NCBI GenBank assembly: GCA_963691815.1
Contig: OY829658.1
Span: 15,297,826-15,361,825 of the forward strand
Length of the DNA: 64,000 nucleotides
Direction: 5' to 3'
Origin: Echiichthys vipera
Taxonomy: Eukaryota > Chordata > Actinopteri > Perciformes > Trachinidae
Shown here in pieces: positions 11,351 through 22,443 of this stretch (position 1 is the stretch's first letter; every line of letters starts with the position of its first letter). The notes below the pieces were generated by a model. That model did not search any database, was not told the origin of the DNA, and worked only from the letters and a program-made list of their open reading frames with translations. The position numbers and the translations under genes are program-made.

Positions 11351-13341
11351 CTGCAGATAGAGAAGAAAGTAAGTACACTTCAGTAACGTTTATAAGTATA
11401 ATTTTAAAGTACTTTGTAGATTATGAGTTTTACCAACCCCATTGCCATTAATTAAACATTAATTGTTGGTCTGTGACAGGATGGAAACTCTTGTATCCCG
11501 ACATAAAAGTTGGAAGCGCTAAACTCCCATTCCTGAGCTCCACATCATTACTTTTCACCAGCCTACAAATGCACAAAACTTTCTGCATTGGCTTTTCACA
11601 CTTTTAATGTAAAAACACTGCAAAATCCAATCTGAATGTGTTTATTTGGGATACCAGGTTAGATTTTACATTTACTACATGAAATCAGAAAAGATTATGT
11701 TTTAAATATGAACTACAAATATCCTACCATATATAAAATAGTCAAACTCTGCACCAATATGCCCACTTGTTATCAATATTAAACACTCACCTTCAGTATT
11801 TTATTTATTGTACAAGAGACAATGGTTTGGTGGGATTCTACCACAGCCCATAAATAACACATGTAGTGGCCCAGTTTACGATTAAGATTGTCACAATTTT
11901 TATTCACCACTGTAAATGCTGTATCAATGTAATCACACCCAGCTACAGTGACAAAACTGGACAGGATAGACAGGCAAGGTACTGTTCACACAAGCCCTCA
12001 GCATTATTTTAATTCTTTTTGCTTGTATTCTTTAGCATCCTCGTTCCCTTCTTCACTTCTTCTTACTAAACCCCTAATCCACTATGCCTCTCAGCTTCTG
12101 TGATCATCTGACAAAAAGAACATTTCATGCTTCCGCCTGTTTAGACTAGTTTGCACACTACCTTGCCAGTGCTAGCGTCAAAGCCAGCCGTTTGCAAGAA
12201 AAACTGCAAAACCAAATGCCAGTTATGTAAAAATTAAGGGTGGGGGGGGGGGGGGGACCCAGGCTCATTCAGTGATAGACCTAGAAAAATGTCTTAATTA
12301 GGTGAATGTTGAAATATTAATGGTCCTCAGGCCTAGTCAGTCATCCTGACCTGTTCTTTTTGTGATGGAAACACAATCTCCCATGCTAATGAAATAAGTA
12401 TTATAACTATTTGATCTATTAACACAGACAATCCATTTATAAACTAACACCTGGTGTGACTTTTTGTCAGCATTCGCCATGTCACAAAGTGTTACCATTC
12501 GTCCTCCTCTACCTTTACTCTCATCATACCTCTTTTCTCACTTCTTTATATTTGTCTCTTCTTTCTCTTCTCTTTCTCTCTTGCTGCCTCTTCATCTCTC
12601 TTCCCGCCATGTGATCAAACATTTATGCAGCATGGGAATAGCTCCGAGTGTTCCTTTACTTCTGTTCTCCTCCCTGTCTATTTTCAGAGCTGCTTCCAAT
12701 GCGAGCTGTAAATCACTGGTTACATAAGCCTCTGCGAGTCTCTACCTCTTTCTTTCTTTCTCTCCTCCTCCTAATCTATGTCTCTCTTTCCTATCTAAAC
12801 ATCCACCTCCTGTAACTGCCCTCTCTTCAATATTTTACCCCCCCCCCCCCTTGTCTGCTGTCTCTCCCTTCTTCATCCGTCCTTCTACATTTTGCATTTT
12901 TCGACTGGGTGTAGTTAAACAAGCTTGGGAGGAAGACCTCTCAATGATGCATGACTGGTTAAATGAATGTAGATTTTTCTTAGACCACCTTGTTTAACAA
13001 GTTGGTATTACCAATCAATCAGCTGCATGTCTACGTGTGTATACTTTACAAACACATGTGTTCATGTTCATATGTGTTTGACTTTGAGTATATGCTTCGG
13101 TAAGTTCACCATTGTGGGAGAATACATATACACACTATGTGGTCATATGGATGTTGATGTGCGTGGGAGAGAAAAGTACAGAACCGGTCCATGCTTTCAT
13201 AGGGCTCTGTTGCCAGAGCAACCGCCTGAGAGCTGCTGGTCGTTGCGTTATGTGTGACGTGTAGTCTGATGAGACAGCTGACAAGACAGAGGGAAGGGGA
13301 GAGGGACACGGGGGTAGAGGTGCTGAAGAAGGAGAGCTCAC
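11351..13341 (-). other. gabbr2: last gabbr2 intron (1,991 bases)
   Basis: Bounded by GTGAGC and TATCTGCAG on the minus strand. It contains a G run at 12241-12256, a strongly pyrimidine-rich plus strand from about 12500 to 12870 (GA-rich in the transcript) and a C run near 12838-12850. No exon, repeat family or RNA gene was recognised. Confidence 0.85.
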
Positions 13342-13459
13342 TGTTCAGGCGAGTTGATATCCTCCAAGGGACCTCTGTTTATTCTGGAAGGATCCATGGA
13401 GCCCCACTGTGCCTGAGGCTTCTGCTCCAGGTGGTTCTTCAGTATCGACTTCTCTCCAT
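13342..13459 (-). CDS. gabbr2: gabbr2 exon: distal C-tail (ILKNHLEQ region)
   Basis: The 118 bases run from phase 1 to phase 2: two bases finish an Asp codon, 38 codons follow, and two bases start a His codon. The peptide GEKSILKNHLEQKPQAQW matches human GGKAILKNHLDQNPQLQW, and GPLEDINSPE matches DPIEDINSPE. This part of the tail is cytoplasmic and probably unstructured. The acceptor is TTTTCAATGCAG and the donor is CA|GTGAGC. Read through, the donor gives an in-frame TGA straight after SPEQ, so retention of this intron would yield a tail lacking the last 55 residues. Confidence 0.95.
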
Positions 13460-14434
13460 CTGCATTGAAAACACATGTAGGTGTCATACAAAGCTGTTCC
13501 AGGCACATGACACATGACAATAAGGGAATTTTCAGAACAGCCTTTGGCCCCAATACAGGAGTGTGGATCCACATTTGGAATGTGCCTCTTGTTTTTGTGT
13601 AGTTACTTTGATCCTACCATTCAAAAAGCAAGACTGGGTAGGGTGGCCTCTAGCTTAACTGGTAGTTCATGCACCCCATATACTGTAGCAACCCCCCCCC
13701 CCCTCCCGTTTTCCTTGCCAACAAATAGCTAAAAAACAATACTGGGTGCATGTCATGCCAATATGCATCTACTAAATGAATGGATTTCCTAGTTTGAGAA
13801 GGTTTGGAAGCAGAGACTTAGGAGAGCATTAATGCAAGAATGAAAAAAGAAAGAAAGAACCCTCATACAGAGAGGAATGTGGAGGGGACAACATGATTTC
13901 TGCATTATCCGGATGTTGCAGAGGTAGAGCTTGAAACACAATAAGATTTGTAGTAAACAACACTAATAGTTTTCACAAATTATGTACCTGGAGAGTAATG
14001 GATCGATCTCCCCACCCATACAGAATTTTCTCTCCAGTTGTCCCAGATTTCCCAGCATGTGCTGACCTGATTTACTGATCATAGCACTCCATGCCCCGAT
14101 TGGACATCTGAGCTTGCTGAACTAATTTCGAGCAGACTAGTTTTCTTTGCATTTTGAAAAAAGCCTAACCTTGTAGGTCTCAGAGCTGTGCTACAAGCAC
14201 AGACACGGATATTTATACACATCATTAGGGATTCAGAATATGTGTTCATGCCACAAAGAAAGTATTAAGATAACAAGCCCAAAATTTTACTGCACAATAA
14301 GACATGTAAAGTTTTGAATGTGCAAATGTGTAGAATAAGAATCAATAATGTAAATGAACTTGGGAAATCTTAACATCTGTTCATTGCATACAGTACATTG
14401 TACAACGTTTTTTAAAAAAGTGATACTTTTTCTT

Positions 14435-14903
14435 ATAGGTCCCACATTATGGAAATTTTCAGCTTCAACAAGTTGCTTGAATGTTGTAGACACAACTTTG
14501 TATCTATAATATATCTTTATCTATATTGTCTGTCTGAATATACCTGATTCACCTTCTGTCTGAAATGCCCCGTTTTAGTACCTGTCTCTTTAAACCACCC
14601 TACATAGAAAACCCAGTCTGCTCTGATCGGCCAGTATTTTCTACATCTATGCTCTCGGTGTCTCTGCACTGTCCCTGCTGCTGGGGAATGACTGTAACAG
14701 CACTGTATCAGTACTTTCGAAATATATGTAGTAGAGTTGTGACATCACAATGGTACAGAAGTCCTGAGGGCTAATTTAAAGACACAGTTTCTGAATATTG
14801 TCTGTTTGCATTTCTCTGTGGATTGAGTGTTTTAATACTTTCACAGTATTAATATAGACCATGGACCTGCTTTAAAACTCACATTTTACAACATTGTAAC
14901 TTT
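14435..14903 (+). mobile_element. MITE copy A (AGGTCCCACATTATG family)
   Basis: The start ATAGGTCCCACATTATGGAA is followed in order by GTTTTAGTACCTGTCTCTTT, CAGTCTGCTCTGATCGGCCA and GGGGAATGACTGTAACAGCA. Then come TTGTGACATCACAATGGTAC and TTTCTCTGTGGATTGAGTGT. The end CACATTTTACAACATTG is a degraded partner of the start. Copies B (16292) and C (25324) share these blocks. It is a widespread non-autonomous teleost DNA element, as far as I recall. Confidence 0.65.
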
Positions 14904-15180
14904 AAATTAAATTAAGTTGTGAGCACTAAGCTGCTGCTTAGTTTACCTGTATCTTGGGTTGATTATAATTAGCTGATCTGCAGTTAATGTCTTCAACAGT
15001 ACATCTGCACAAACAATACAAAATGTAAAGAACTTGCTGCTGTTTGGTAAAAGGAAGCTCAAACGTAACGTAACAATGAACATTGACCTCTAACTTCTCA
15101 GCCTAAAATCAGGTCTCATCTGTCAGAAATCTACACCTTAGCTGTTATCCACTGGTGTTCTCCATCATAAAGACAGCCGC

Positions 15181-15236
<56 letters not shown>

Positions 15237-15280
15237 ACACACAGACACACAGAGAGAGAGAGAGACAGAGAGAGAGAGGG
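15181..15280. repeat. (GA)n microsatellite with CA interruptions
   Basis: A GA run of about 50 bases, then ACACACACACAGACACACAG, then more GA. It is purine-rich on the plus strand. Confidence 0.95.
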
Positions 15281-16291
15281 GTGAAGTGTGTGTCGCTTCT
15301 CAGTGAGCGTAATCGTTGTTGACACGGCGTTCTACTCTTATTCACTCATTCACGGCTCCCAATACATTCAGACCAGCTCTCTAATGAATACTGATGACTG
15401 CAGTTAGGAGGCGGCGATGATGATGACTGTCAAGCCCAAGCAGATTGAGGCTGGGAAAAGTTTATATGCTAGTGATCTTTAAAGGAGGCTTAATGACCTG
15501 TGATTTTATTTCCATTACGTGTGTCAGATTGACGTTTGTGAGCAGCAGCTAATGTGCTGTCTCTCTTTCTCCTTCTCTCCTCACAAGATCGTTATCGTGA
15601 ACACTTCAATAACCTGGACTCTAATACATTTTTGTGTGAATAAAAAAAAATGAATAGATATGGCGGTCTGTCGTTGAATATGAGATTCTTGCTTCGAGAG
15701 AGCTTGTAAGGCTCTCCTAAGTTTTACTTCTGTCTGACACTTTTATAACATTATTTGATGACCAGGATGAGCAGGAATAGGCTTATATAATGAATAATGA
15801 TAATGATTCCTGTGCCCCAAGCAGAAACTGAATTATTTAAAGTGCCAACACACCCCTAGAGTTCTCAAGTGGAATCATTGGCGCTGCTGTCTTAAAAAAA
15901 TCTGTCTGTTGATTTTCATATGAACGTGAAGATTGATTAATTTAGACTGGCTCTCCAGTAATTGGATCCATTAGTTACTTCATATTTTCAGCAACATTGC
16001 TACCACTAGCAGACTGGCTATTATTTACTAATTTAGAAATAATCCCATTCCCTATACACTTTGATCCTTGTTCATGCTAACTCAGTTGACAAGGGAAAGG
16101 TGAAAGTATGTGTTCCTTTACCCAACACAGGTTTGTTAATATGACAGTATTTAGTAATCTACAGTAAAGACAGATATAAATTGTTGGTCACCTTACATCT
16201 ACTTAAGTTACATTTGTTCAATAAAAATATATCTTTTCAAATGAATATTTACACAAAAAAATAGTCTGGCTATATTTGTCAGATTTTAGGG

Positions 16292-16562
16292 TCTTCTACA
16301 TCTGTGCTCTTGGTGTCTCTGCACTGTCATTGCAGCCGGGGAATGACTTCAAGGCACTCATCTGCTATATATCGTATAGTTGAGACGTCACAACTGTATC
16401 GAAGTCTCGACGGCTTTTTTTAAGGCACAGTTTCTGAACACGGCTGTCATTTCTCTGCGGATTGAGTGTTTTGACAGTTTCACAGCATTTCTATAGCACA
16501 ACAAACTGCTTAATAATAACAAAAAGAAATGGAAATCTCACTTTTTACAATATGAGACCTTT
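16292..16562 (+). mobile_element. MITE copy B (5'-truncated, same family)
   Basis: It shares TCTTCTACATCTGTGCTCTT, GGGGAATGACTTCAAGGCAC, TTTCTCTGCGGATTGAGTGT and CTCACTTTTTACAATATGAG with copy A and ends GAGACCTTTC, the expected right terminus. The left third, including the AGGTCCC end, is absent. Confidence 0.6.
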
Positions 16563-18828
16563 CAGATGTCTTGTAAAATCTTTCAAATCATTAAAGAATC
16601 TCATGACTAACCAAATGTGATGCTATTCTGGTTTGGATCGTTTAAAGAATTAATATAAGAATAGAAAATAGAAAATCCCACAGATGGTAACTCATTTACT
16701 AATTATCCACTAATCAAAATGATCTTGGCACTGACATCTAGCTCTGTGTGTTCCATAAACAATACTCCATCAACCAGTTGTGCAACAACACAGGCATATT
16801 TTTACTTCAAACCCATCCTTGTAAGGGTACCAAACAAGGCTAAAACAGGAGGGTGTGTGTCTGTTGTGTATTTATATGTGTGCATCTGGAAGGATGATAG
16901 GCAGAGAAGAAAATAGGTAACAGAGAGCAAAATAAAACACAAAGAAGCATTAGACACGTTGCTTTGTTCATGTACTGACTGTCATCAGTTCATTGCTTAA
17001 CTATGAACTTTCACAGATGAGGAACTTCTCAAACAATTCCAACACTATCCGCTCCCAATCTGCAGAACAAACGTAGCTTTTTTTACTCTTTTACCTTCCT
17101 ATACTCAGGCAGATCCATTAGACAGCTTTGTGCTGGCATGTGCATCAGACGTGCTGAAACTGGCTGCTGTACATCACCATCACCCTGCGTCTGTTAGAAC
17201 TGTGCCTAATGCAAAGCAATGCTGCTGGGGTGTAACGATTCCCTGAATCCATTTGAGGAACCCTGCTTCATAATGTCTAAAATACAGCTGCATCAATTCA
17301 AACAGCCTGGATCAGGGAGACGTTCACAGGGTAAACGACACAGGCTCTCTCTACTTAAAAAGATGACTATGACATGTATCTTTATATTTTAGCACCTTAT
17401 AGTTTACTCCGTTGGTTTCCATATATTTGTATCACCCCATGATGGAAATGCCTCTTCATTCCTTCCTTTAATATTCTCTCCCTCAAGTACATTGTTCAAT
17501 ACAGTAAACAAAGTCCCACACACCAAATGACTAGGTGCAAAATCAAGTGTGGACCCACTTTGGGCTTAATAATAAAGGTGGGAGAGTTGATAAGTGTGAC
17601 TACAGTGTAAAACTTGCTAAGCAGCAGTGGAGTGTACCGATAGTGTACTCTAGCTAATCTCATGACTCATCCCAGGAGACGTCACAGACTTGCTGTCAGA
17701 CAGAGAACTCATGTGTCCTTTCTTCACCTGCAGCTGACAGGAGCTCCGGCAACGGGAATAAAAAAAACAAAAACGCCAAGATATTCCTTCAAGCTGCTGC
17801 TCTGAAAGCAGCATTAAAATCCTTTACTAAAGGCACTGAATATGCAACATACATATTTTCTCTAAGGTGAACCAGAAGAAGATGTGCAACACCTCATTAA
17901 AGTATTACTGTACATGTTGCTTTGTATTAAATTGCATCAGACTGGAATGAAAATGAATTGAACTAAGACAAGACTGAATTGTATCAAACCCATCAACCCA
18001 GATGAGCAGAAATTATACACCATATTGGATTTCACCAAATGTACTGGAGTTCAGTCCTTTCAATATTTTTTTCACAGCTGGGAAAAGCAGAAACACGAAC
18101 CATTCTGTCTCTCTTCATTTGAAGGTGTAGGATAGTCGTCTTTTCCAGTTTCATTTTCCACTTTCTGGTAAGGCACAGACTTGTAAAACAGTCTTATTTA
18201 ATAAACTCTGGGTTTGGTGCTTCTTTTTATGTATAGGGACTGTTATCATGCTACTGCAGAGGTTTGGTGCTATTTTTTTTTACCAGTATTAGTGGTTTCT
18301 CCATACATGGTTGATCAACGAAAATAAAATACACAGAATTCCACTACACATCCATGCAATGATTAAATCCATGGAAACTTTAGTGTACAACCTATTCGGA
18401 CAAATATACACATTGAAGCTACAAAATGTAATACTTCCCAAAATGGGGTTTAAGCCTTTTTAATACTTAATTTTTACTGAGTTGATTTATCAATTTTTAA
18501 TACCTTTTAGGACCCTGAAAAATACCTGTTGTTACTTCATGCCTACCAAACATCAACACGGTTTATCATGATTAGTCATTGTGAGGTTGTATTTTAACAT
18601 TCACTATTATTTTTTATATTTTCATATTTTTTTGTTCTTTGAATGTTGTGCCCTTATGCACATTAATGAATTGAAGTCTTGAGTCTTTTCTGTGAGGTGA
18701 ATAATTTTCCAGGTAGCAAACTTTCTAAGTACTGAATGCAAATGTGAAGGGTCACAGAGATAACTTAACTTCACTGTCATAGATAGTTTGACAAAGGGCT
18801 ACGTGTAAACTTAGAGCCAGTTTCTCAC

Positions 18829-18958
18829 CTTTGCCGTCTGTGAAGTTGCGTATGCTGAGGATGTTGTTGGCGTCTGGGTAATGGTTCTGTTTGATGTAGG
18901 GAGTTTTCTCTGGGGTGTCCTGCAGCTGCATGGTCACTTCTTCCAGTTCTTTGTCAAG
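18829..18958 (-). CDS. gabbr2: gabbr2 exon: second part of coiled coil and linker
   Basis: The 130 bases encode 43 residues plus the first base of the next codon (phase 0 to phase 1). LDKELEEVTMQLQDTPEKT completes the heptad-repeat coiled coil begun in the upstream exon. YIKQNHYPDANNILSIRNF then follows as a less conserved linker (human YIKQNHYQELNDILNLGNF). The length equals that of human; differences cluster in the linker. The acceptor is TTTAAAAAG, with the T-rich tract set back behind an A run. The donor is AAAG|GTGAGA. The split codon joins G to AT of the next exon to give Asp. Confidence 0.96.
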
Positions 18959-20474
18959 CTTTTTAAACAGAAAAACAAAGAACTCGTTAGTTTTTAAGTG
19001 GATAAAATATATGATACAGCAGAGCAAGTACATTATGAACCAAAAACTCAACTGTTAATTACATCAAGTTTGCATAAATCATTTGCAGACAACCTAGTGT
19101 GGAGTTTGGAGTCTAATCTATAGCTAACAAACTACTTCTTTTCATTTCAAAACACAGCGAAGAAGGGAAATGCCTGCTGTCTGCCAAAGACATAACAACT
19201 TTACTTGTCCTTCAGGAGTTTCTGAGTAGCTTCTCATTTGCCACAGTCATGAACAAAAGCAATGACAACAGCAGAAATTCCCCACTGAGAGATCTGGCAG
19301 AAAGCCAAGATGATTTGTCAGGGATTTCTTTTCAAACGCCACTTTTTTAAAAGAAATGAAGCAAAGAGAAGGTGTCACCTTTATAAAATAGTAGTTAATG
19401 CATAAAGTTGCTGTTTTTTAAAGTAAAATGATTAGGATATTGGCTTAAACAGGTAAATATAATATATTCAATAGGTCAGGTTGTTCAAACAAAACAATCT
19501 GAGTCTTATTTTCATTAAGATTGAGAACGTTTCCAAGATTTGCTATTGTTTTAACAGTTCAGCAAAGCTGGGACTCTTCTACTCATTTTATAGGCAAATA
19601 GACTTGTACATCATCAGTAAAAAAACGAAAAGAAATATTATGTTTTTTAACAATGGAGCCTAAAGGCAGTATATACAATGTGAAGAGGATAGGGCTCAGA
19701 ATGGAGCGTGGAGCTCATAAAAGGATCCTGTGGTCCACAGAGTCAAAGACAGCAGTCAGATCTAAAAGACCCAGGATAGCAGAGTTCCCTTAGTCAACAG
19801 TTAACAGGAGATCATTAGAAACTCTTAAAAGAGCTGTTTCAGTGCTATGGCCTGATTTAAATCTAGACTGAAACTTTTCATAGATATCATGGTTATCTAA
19901 AAATGTTCGTAACTGGATAAGTACTGGAGAGAAAAGGTATTCTAGAAATAGGGCTGAAGTTAACGACAGAAGACAGGTCCAGATTTTTCTTTTTGATAAT
20001 CAGCTGCACAGCAGCATGTTAAAGAGCAGCTGGAACGCTCCTGATCTAAGAGAGGTGTCTATCAGTGTAAGAATACTTGATCCAACAGTATTAAAAATGC
20101 ACTTCCTTCGACAATAAGGAGAATGATACAGGCTCAAAATAGTCTAAGACTGCTGGGCAGAGAGGAGAAACAGAAGGGTCCTTGGCAAATGAAGCGGGTA
20201 AAGCCCTAAGAACAGAAATCTTATCAATAAAATAATAACACAGCACACTCATACGTTTTACAGCAAGGTGCCGTTTAATGGAGTTAAATTATTTGCTTTT
20301 CTTTCTTCTTTCTTAGAACTTGTGCTCAGTTGTTGTTTCTATAATTATGTTTATGGCCTCTCCTTATCCCACTTTTGCATTTAAAAGCCTGTCATCCCCA
20401 TATTGTAAAATGATGATCAGTGGTGAAAAATATATATACAATAATATATATTTCATGAATTCATCAGCTCAGAC
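18959..20474 (-). other. gabbr2: gabbr2 intron (1,516 bases) hosting a LINE relic
   Basis: Bounded by a weak donor GTCTGA (from 20474) and the acceptor TTTAAAAAG (ending 18959). About half of it, 19476-20245, is a LINE reverse-transcriptase relic in the same orientation as the gene. The rest is AT-rich with nothing recognised. Confidence 0.85.
19476..20245 (-). pseudogene. L2-like LINE reverse-transcriptase relic
   Basis: The minus strand encodes, with frameshifts and stops, the order of blocks typical of fish L2-clade reverse transcriptase. From the 5' side these are FFIDKISVLRALPASFAKDP, SVSPLCPAVLDYFEPV, SPISRIPFLSPVL, RTFLDNHDIYEKFQSRFK, SGHSTETALLRVSNDLLL, LLDLTAVFDSVDHRILL, SPILFTLYILPLGSIVKKHN, ISFRFFTDDVQVYLP and NVLNLNENKTQIVLFEQPD. 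The catalytic YADD box has decayed to FTDD (19610-19621). About 45 residues between the VDHRILL and SPILF blocks are deleted. A stop (TGA) follows the LLTVD block. It is not functional. Confidence 0.8.
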
Positions 20475-20657
20475 CTCTGTTATCCTCATGCGAAGGCGAT
20501 GGTTATCAGTTTGAAGTCCGTCCAGACGCGATGTGTTAGCCTGGTTCACGCTGGTGACTGAGGTGGAGGTCTTGGAGTCCTCCTTCTTCTGGTTCTGAGT
20601 GAATTTTAATCTCCGGTTCTGGGTGGCTGCATCTGGGTTTGTTCTCATGGTGATAAA
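20475..20657 (-). CDS. gabbr2: gabbr2 exon: proximal C-tail and first part of coiled coil
   Basis: The 183 bases encode 61 residues, phase 0 to phase 0, matching human residues of about 744-804. It begins FITMRTNPDAATQNRR (human LITLRTNPDAATQNRR), runs through QNQKKEDSKTSTSVTSVNQA, and ends DNHRLRMRITE. From about SRLDGLQ onward this is the parallel coiled coil that pairs with GABBR1 and masks the GABBR1 ER-retention signal (known biology). The residue after VNQA is Asn, encoded AAC. Human has Ser there, which corresponds to the AMPK site Ser783 in rat numbering. The acceptor is CTCTTCCAG. The donor GAG|GTCTGA is a weak match to the GTRAGT consensus. Confidence 0.96.
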
Positions 20658-20874
20658 CTGGAAGAGGAGTTATGGGTGTTAGTCACAGCTGCACTCTGGG
20701 ATAAAATTACAGAGGCATAAAAAGCTACATTATTGTTTACGCTGCATTTTTAGAATCCAGGACTTAGTGAAGTGGGGTGTGTGAATGTGTGATAATTAAT
20801 AAGCACTTTGGTTCTTAATAAAGTAGTTATCCACCTGTGCTCATACACACACACACACACACACAAAAACTGAC
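20658..20874 (-). other. gabbr2: short gabbr2 intron (217 bases)
   Basis: The shortest intron seen here, from GTCAGT to CTCTTCCAG. A GU repeat (20845-20864) begins about ten bases past the donor. No other feature was recognised. Confidence 0.9.
20845..20864 (-). promoter_or_regulatory. GU repeat next to a 5' splice site
   Basis: On the gabbr2 transcript this reads as about ten UG dinucleotides, just downstream of the GUCAGU donor of the 217-base intron. UG repeats bind TDP-43 and CELF proteins in other genes. A splicing role here is inference, and such tracts are common in fish introns. Confidence 0.4.
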
Positions 20875-21099
20875 CTTGGGAACAAAGACCAGACAGAGTG
20901 TGATGGTGCTGCAAAAGATGATCACCAATGCCACAATGCAGAATTGGACATTTGGCTGGTCCCTTGTCAGAAAAGACACTGCAGCACCGATGATGCACAT
21001 GATGCCCACGTTGTAAACACTCATGCCGATGTATTTGCTGTCATTGAGAGCAGGGATGCTGACGTTCCTGGTCTCCCATGCCAAGAAACAACCAAACAA
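20875..21099 (-). CDS. gabbr2: gabbr2 exon: end of TM5, TM6 and TM7
   Basis: The 225 bases encode 75 residues, phase 0 to phase 0, covering human residues of about 669-743. The exon opens with LFGCFLAWETRNVSIPALND, so it holds the rest of TM5 and extracellular loop 3. It continues through TM6 (GMSVYNVGIMCIIGAAVSFL) and TM7 (QFCIVALVIIFCSTITLCL), ending VFVPK. As remembered, the segment is essentially identical to human. Ser695, Ile705 and Ala707, which are altered in human GABBR2 neurodevelopmental disease, are all unchanged. TM6 is the main interface of the active heterodimer. The acceptor is CCATGACAG and the donor is AAG|GTCAGT. A GU-repeat tract begins about a dozen bases into the following intron. 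Confidence 0.97.
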
Positions 21100-22443
21100 C
21101 TGTCATGGAAAAAAAAGAAAAGTAATAAAATATGTTTGAGAGAAGGTTACACAGGCATTACAGAGAAACTGAAGGCAGTATTTGATTTTGCTTCAAAAGT
21201 CTGAACTCGTTTCTCTGGGGAAATGCACACACAGTAAACACGATTGGTCATCCTCTCTATTTGAAACTATGCAGTTTTATTTTATTTAGCTTCTGCTAGT
21301 CTAAACATTTTATTTCCAGAAAACGGAGTGCAGGCTCCAAATAAACATTTCATCTTATCTGACTTAGCTTTAAAATACATTTAAAAAATCAAACAAAATA
21401 AAAAAAGCCTTAGGTTTCATGCTTGTAAAATGTTTATTTAGAGTCAACTGTTAGTTTGGTTGAACATTAGGGTTGTAGCAGTCTGTATAGCCTGCTGAAT
21501 TATTCACTGTGTGCTCTGTAAAGTGGCCTTCCTGCTTATCCTACAGTCTAAATGAGAGTTAGTGGAATGACAAGCCGCACATTTACAGGAGCAGTCATCA
21601 AGGATGAGTGGATCTCAGGTGTGTGACCGTGTGAATCTGTGCATGTGTGTGTGTGTGTGTGAGTGATTGTGTTTGTGTGTGATTGTGTTTGTGTTTGTGT
21701 GTGAGTGTCAGTGTATGTGTGTGTAAAGGCAGGGCTGACTCAAGCTTTAATGCTTTTTTTGCTGTGCTGTCCCACTCTGTGCCTGATACAGATGTGGCCT
21801 ACTGTCAATTCATTTTTTTCATTTTTGACTTCCTACCGCTCCACTCATTGTTGTATTTCATTATTTTTCACATCAAAACCTCTTCTACTTGTTACCCTAC
21901 AATTTTTTCACTCCTTCCATCACTCTGTTTTTAACATTTTCAGTAGTATTTTTATTCAGCATTCTCTCAAAGATGGAAGAAATCATTAAAATGATTATCC
22001 GTCTCAATCCTTCTCCTTCACCTCACCATAAATGCAGTAAGGTTTGCATAATTTACAGTTGCTCCTGCTTCACGGAGGCTTTACCACACTGTGTGGTGGG
22101 AAAATGGAACATTTTTAATGCATGATACATGTCTCAGGTAAATGCTCGGGTATAGCCCATAATGATGCTTAGAAGATTGCTTTTTAATGTCTTTTTGCAT
22201 TAGATTAGTAGGAGTTAGAACAAGGGTCAGGTAAGCCACACGTCTAAACTGATATCACCACAAACATAAAGAAATAGTTTCACATTTTGGGAAATACGCT
22301 TACTCATTCACAACCTTATTCTCCAAATTGTAATCCTAATATTGCCATATTACCTAATCTATTAGGAGTTAGCAAATTCATTTGACAGTGCTTTTTATAG
22401 TGTATTTGGGTACATGATGCAATTTTGTGTTCTCTCCTCTCAC
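21100..22443 (-). other. gabbr2: gabbr2 intron (1,344 bases)
   Basis: From GTGAGA (at 22443) to CCATGACAG (ending 21100). It contains a degenerate GT-rich stretch at about 21640-21725 and, at 22268-22308, a fragment of the repeat also found at 3738. The rest is unremarkable AT-rich sequence. Confidence 0.85.
22268..22308. repeat. fragment of the GGAGTAGTTCGACATTTT-type repeat
   Basis: AAATAGTTTCACATTTTGGG followed by AAATACGCTTACTCATTC matches the start of the family seen at 3738-3912, and is closer to the remembered consensus (GACATTTTGGGAAATACGCTT) there. Confidence 0.5.

Larger units (their letters stand above)
13460..18828 (-). other. gabbr2: gabbr2 intron (5,369 bases)
   Basis: Between GTGAGA (from 18828) and TTTTCAATGCAG (ending 13460). 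It carries two copies of one MITE family (14435-14903 and 16292-16562), a GA microsatellite (15181-15280) and a C run near 13690. The remaining sequence is AT-rich with nothing recognised. Confidence 0.85.
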
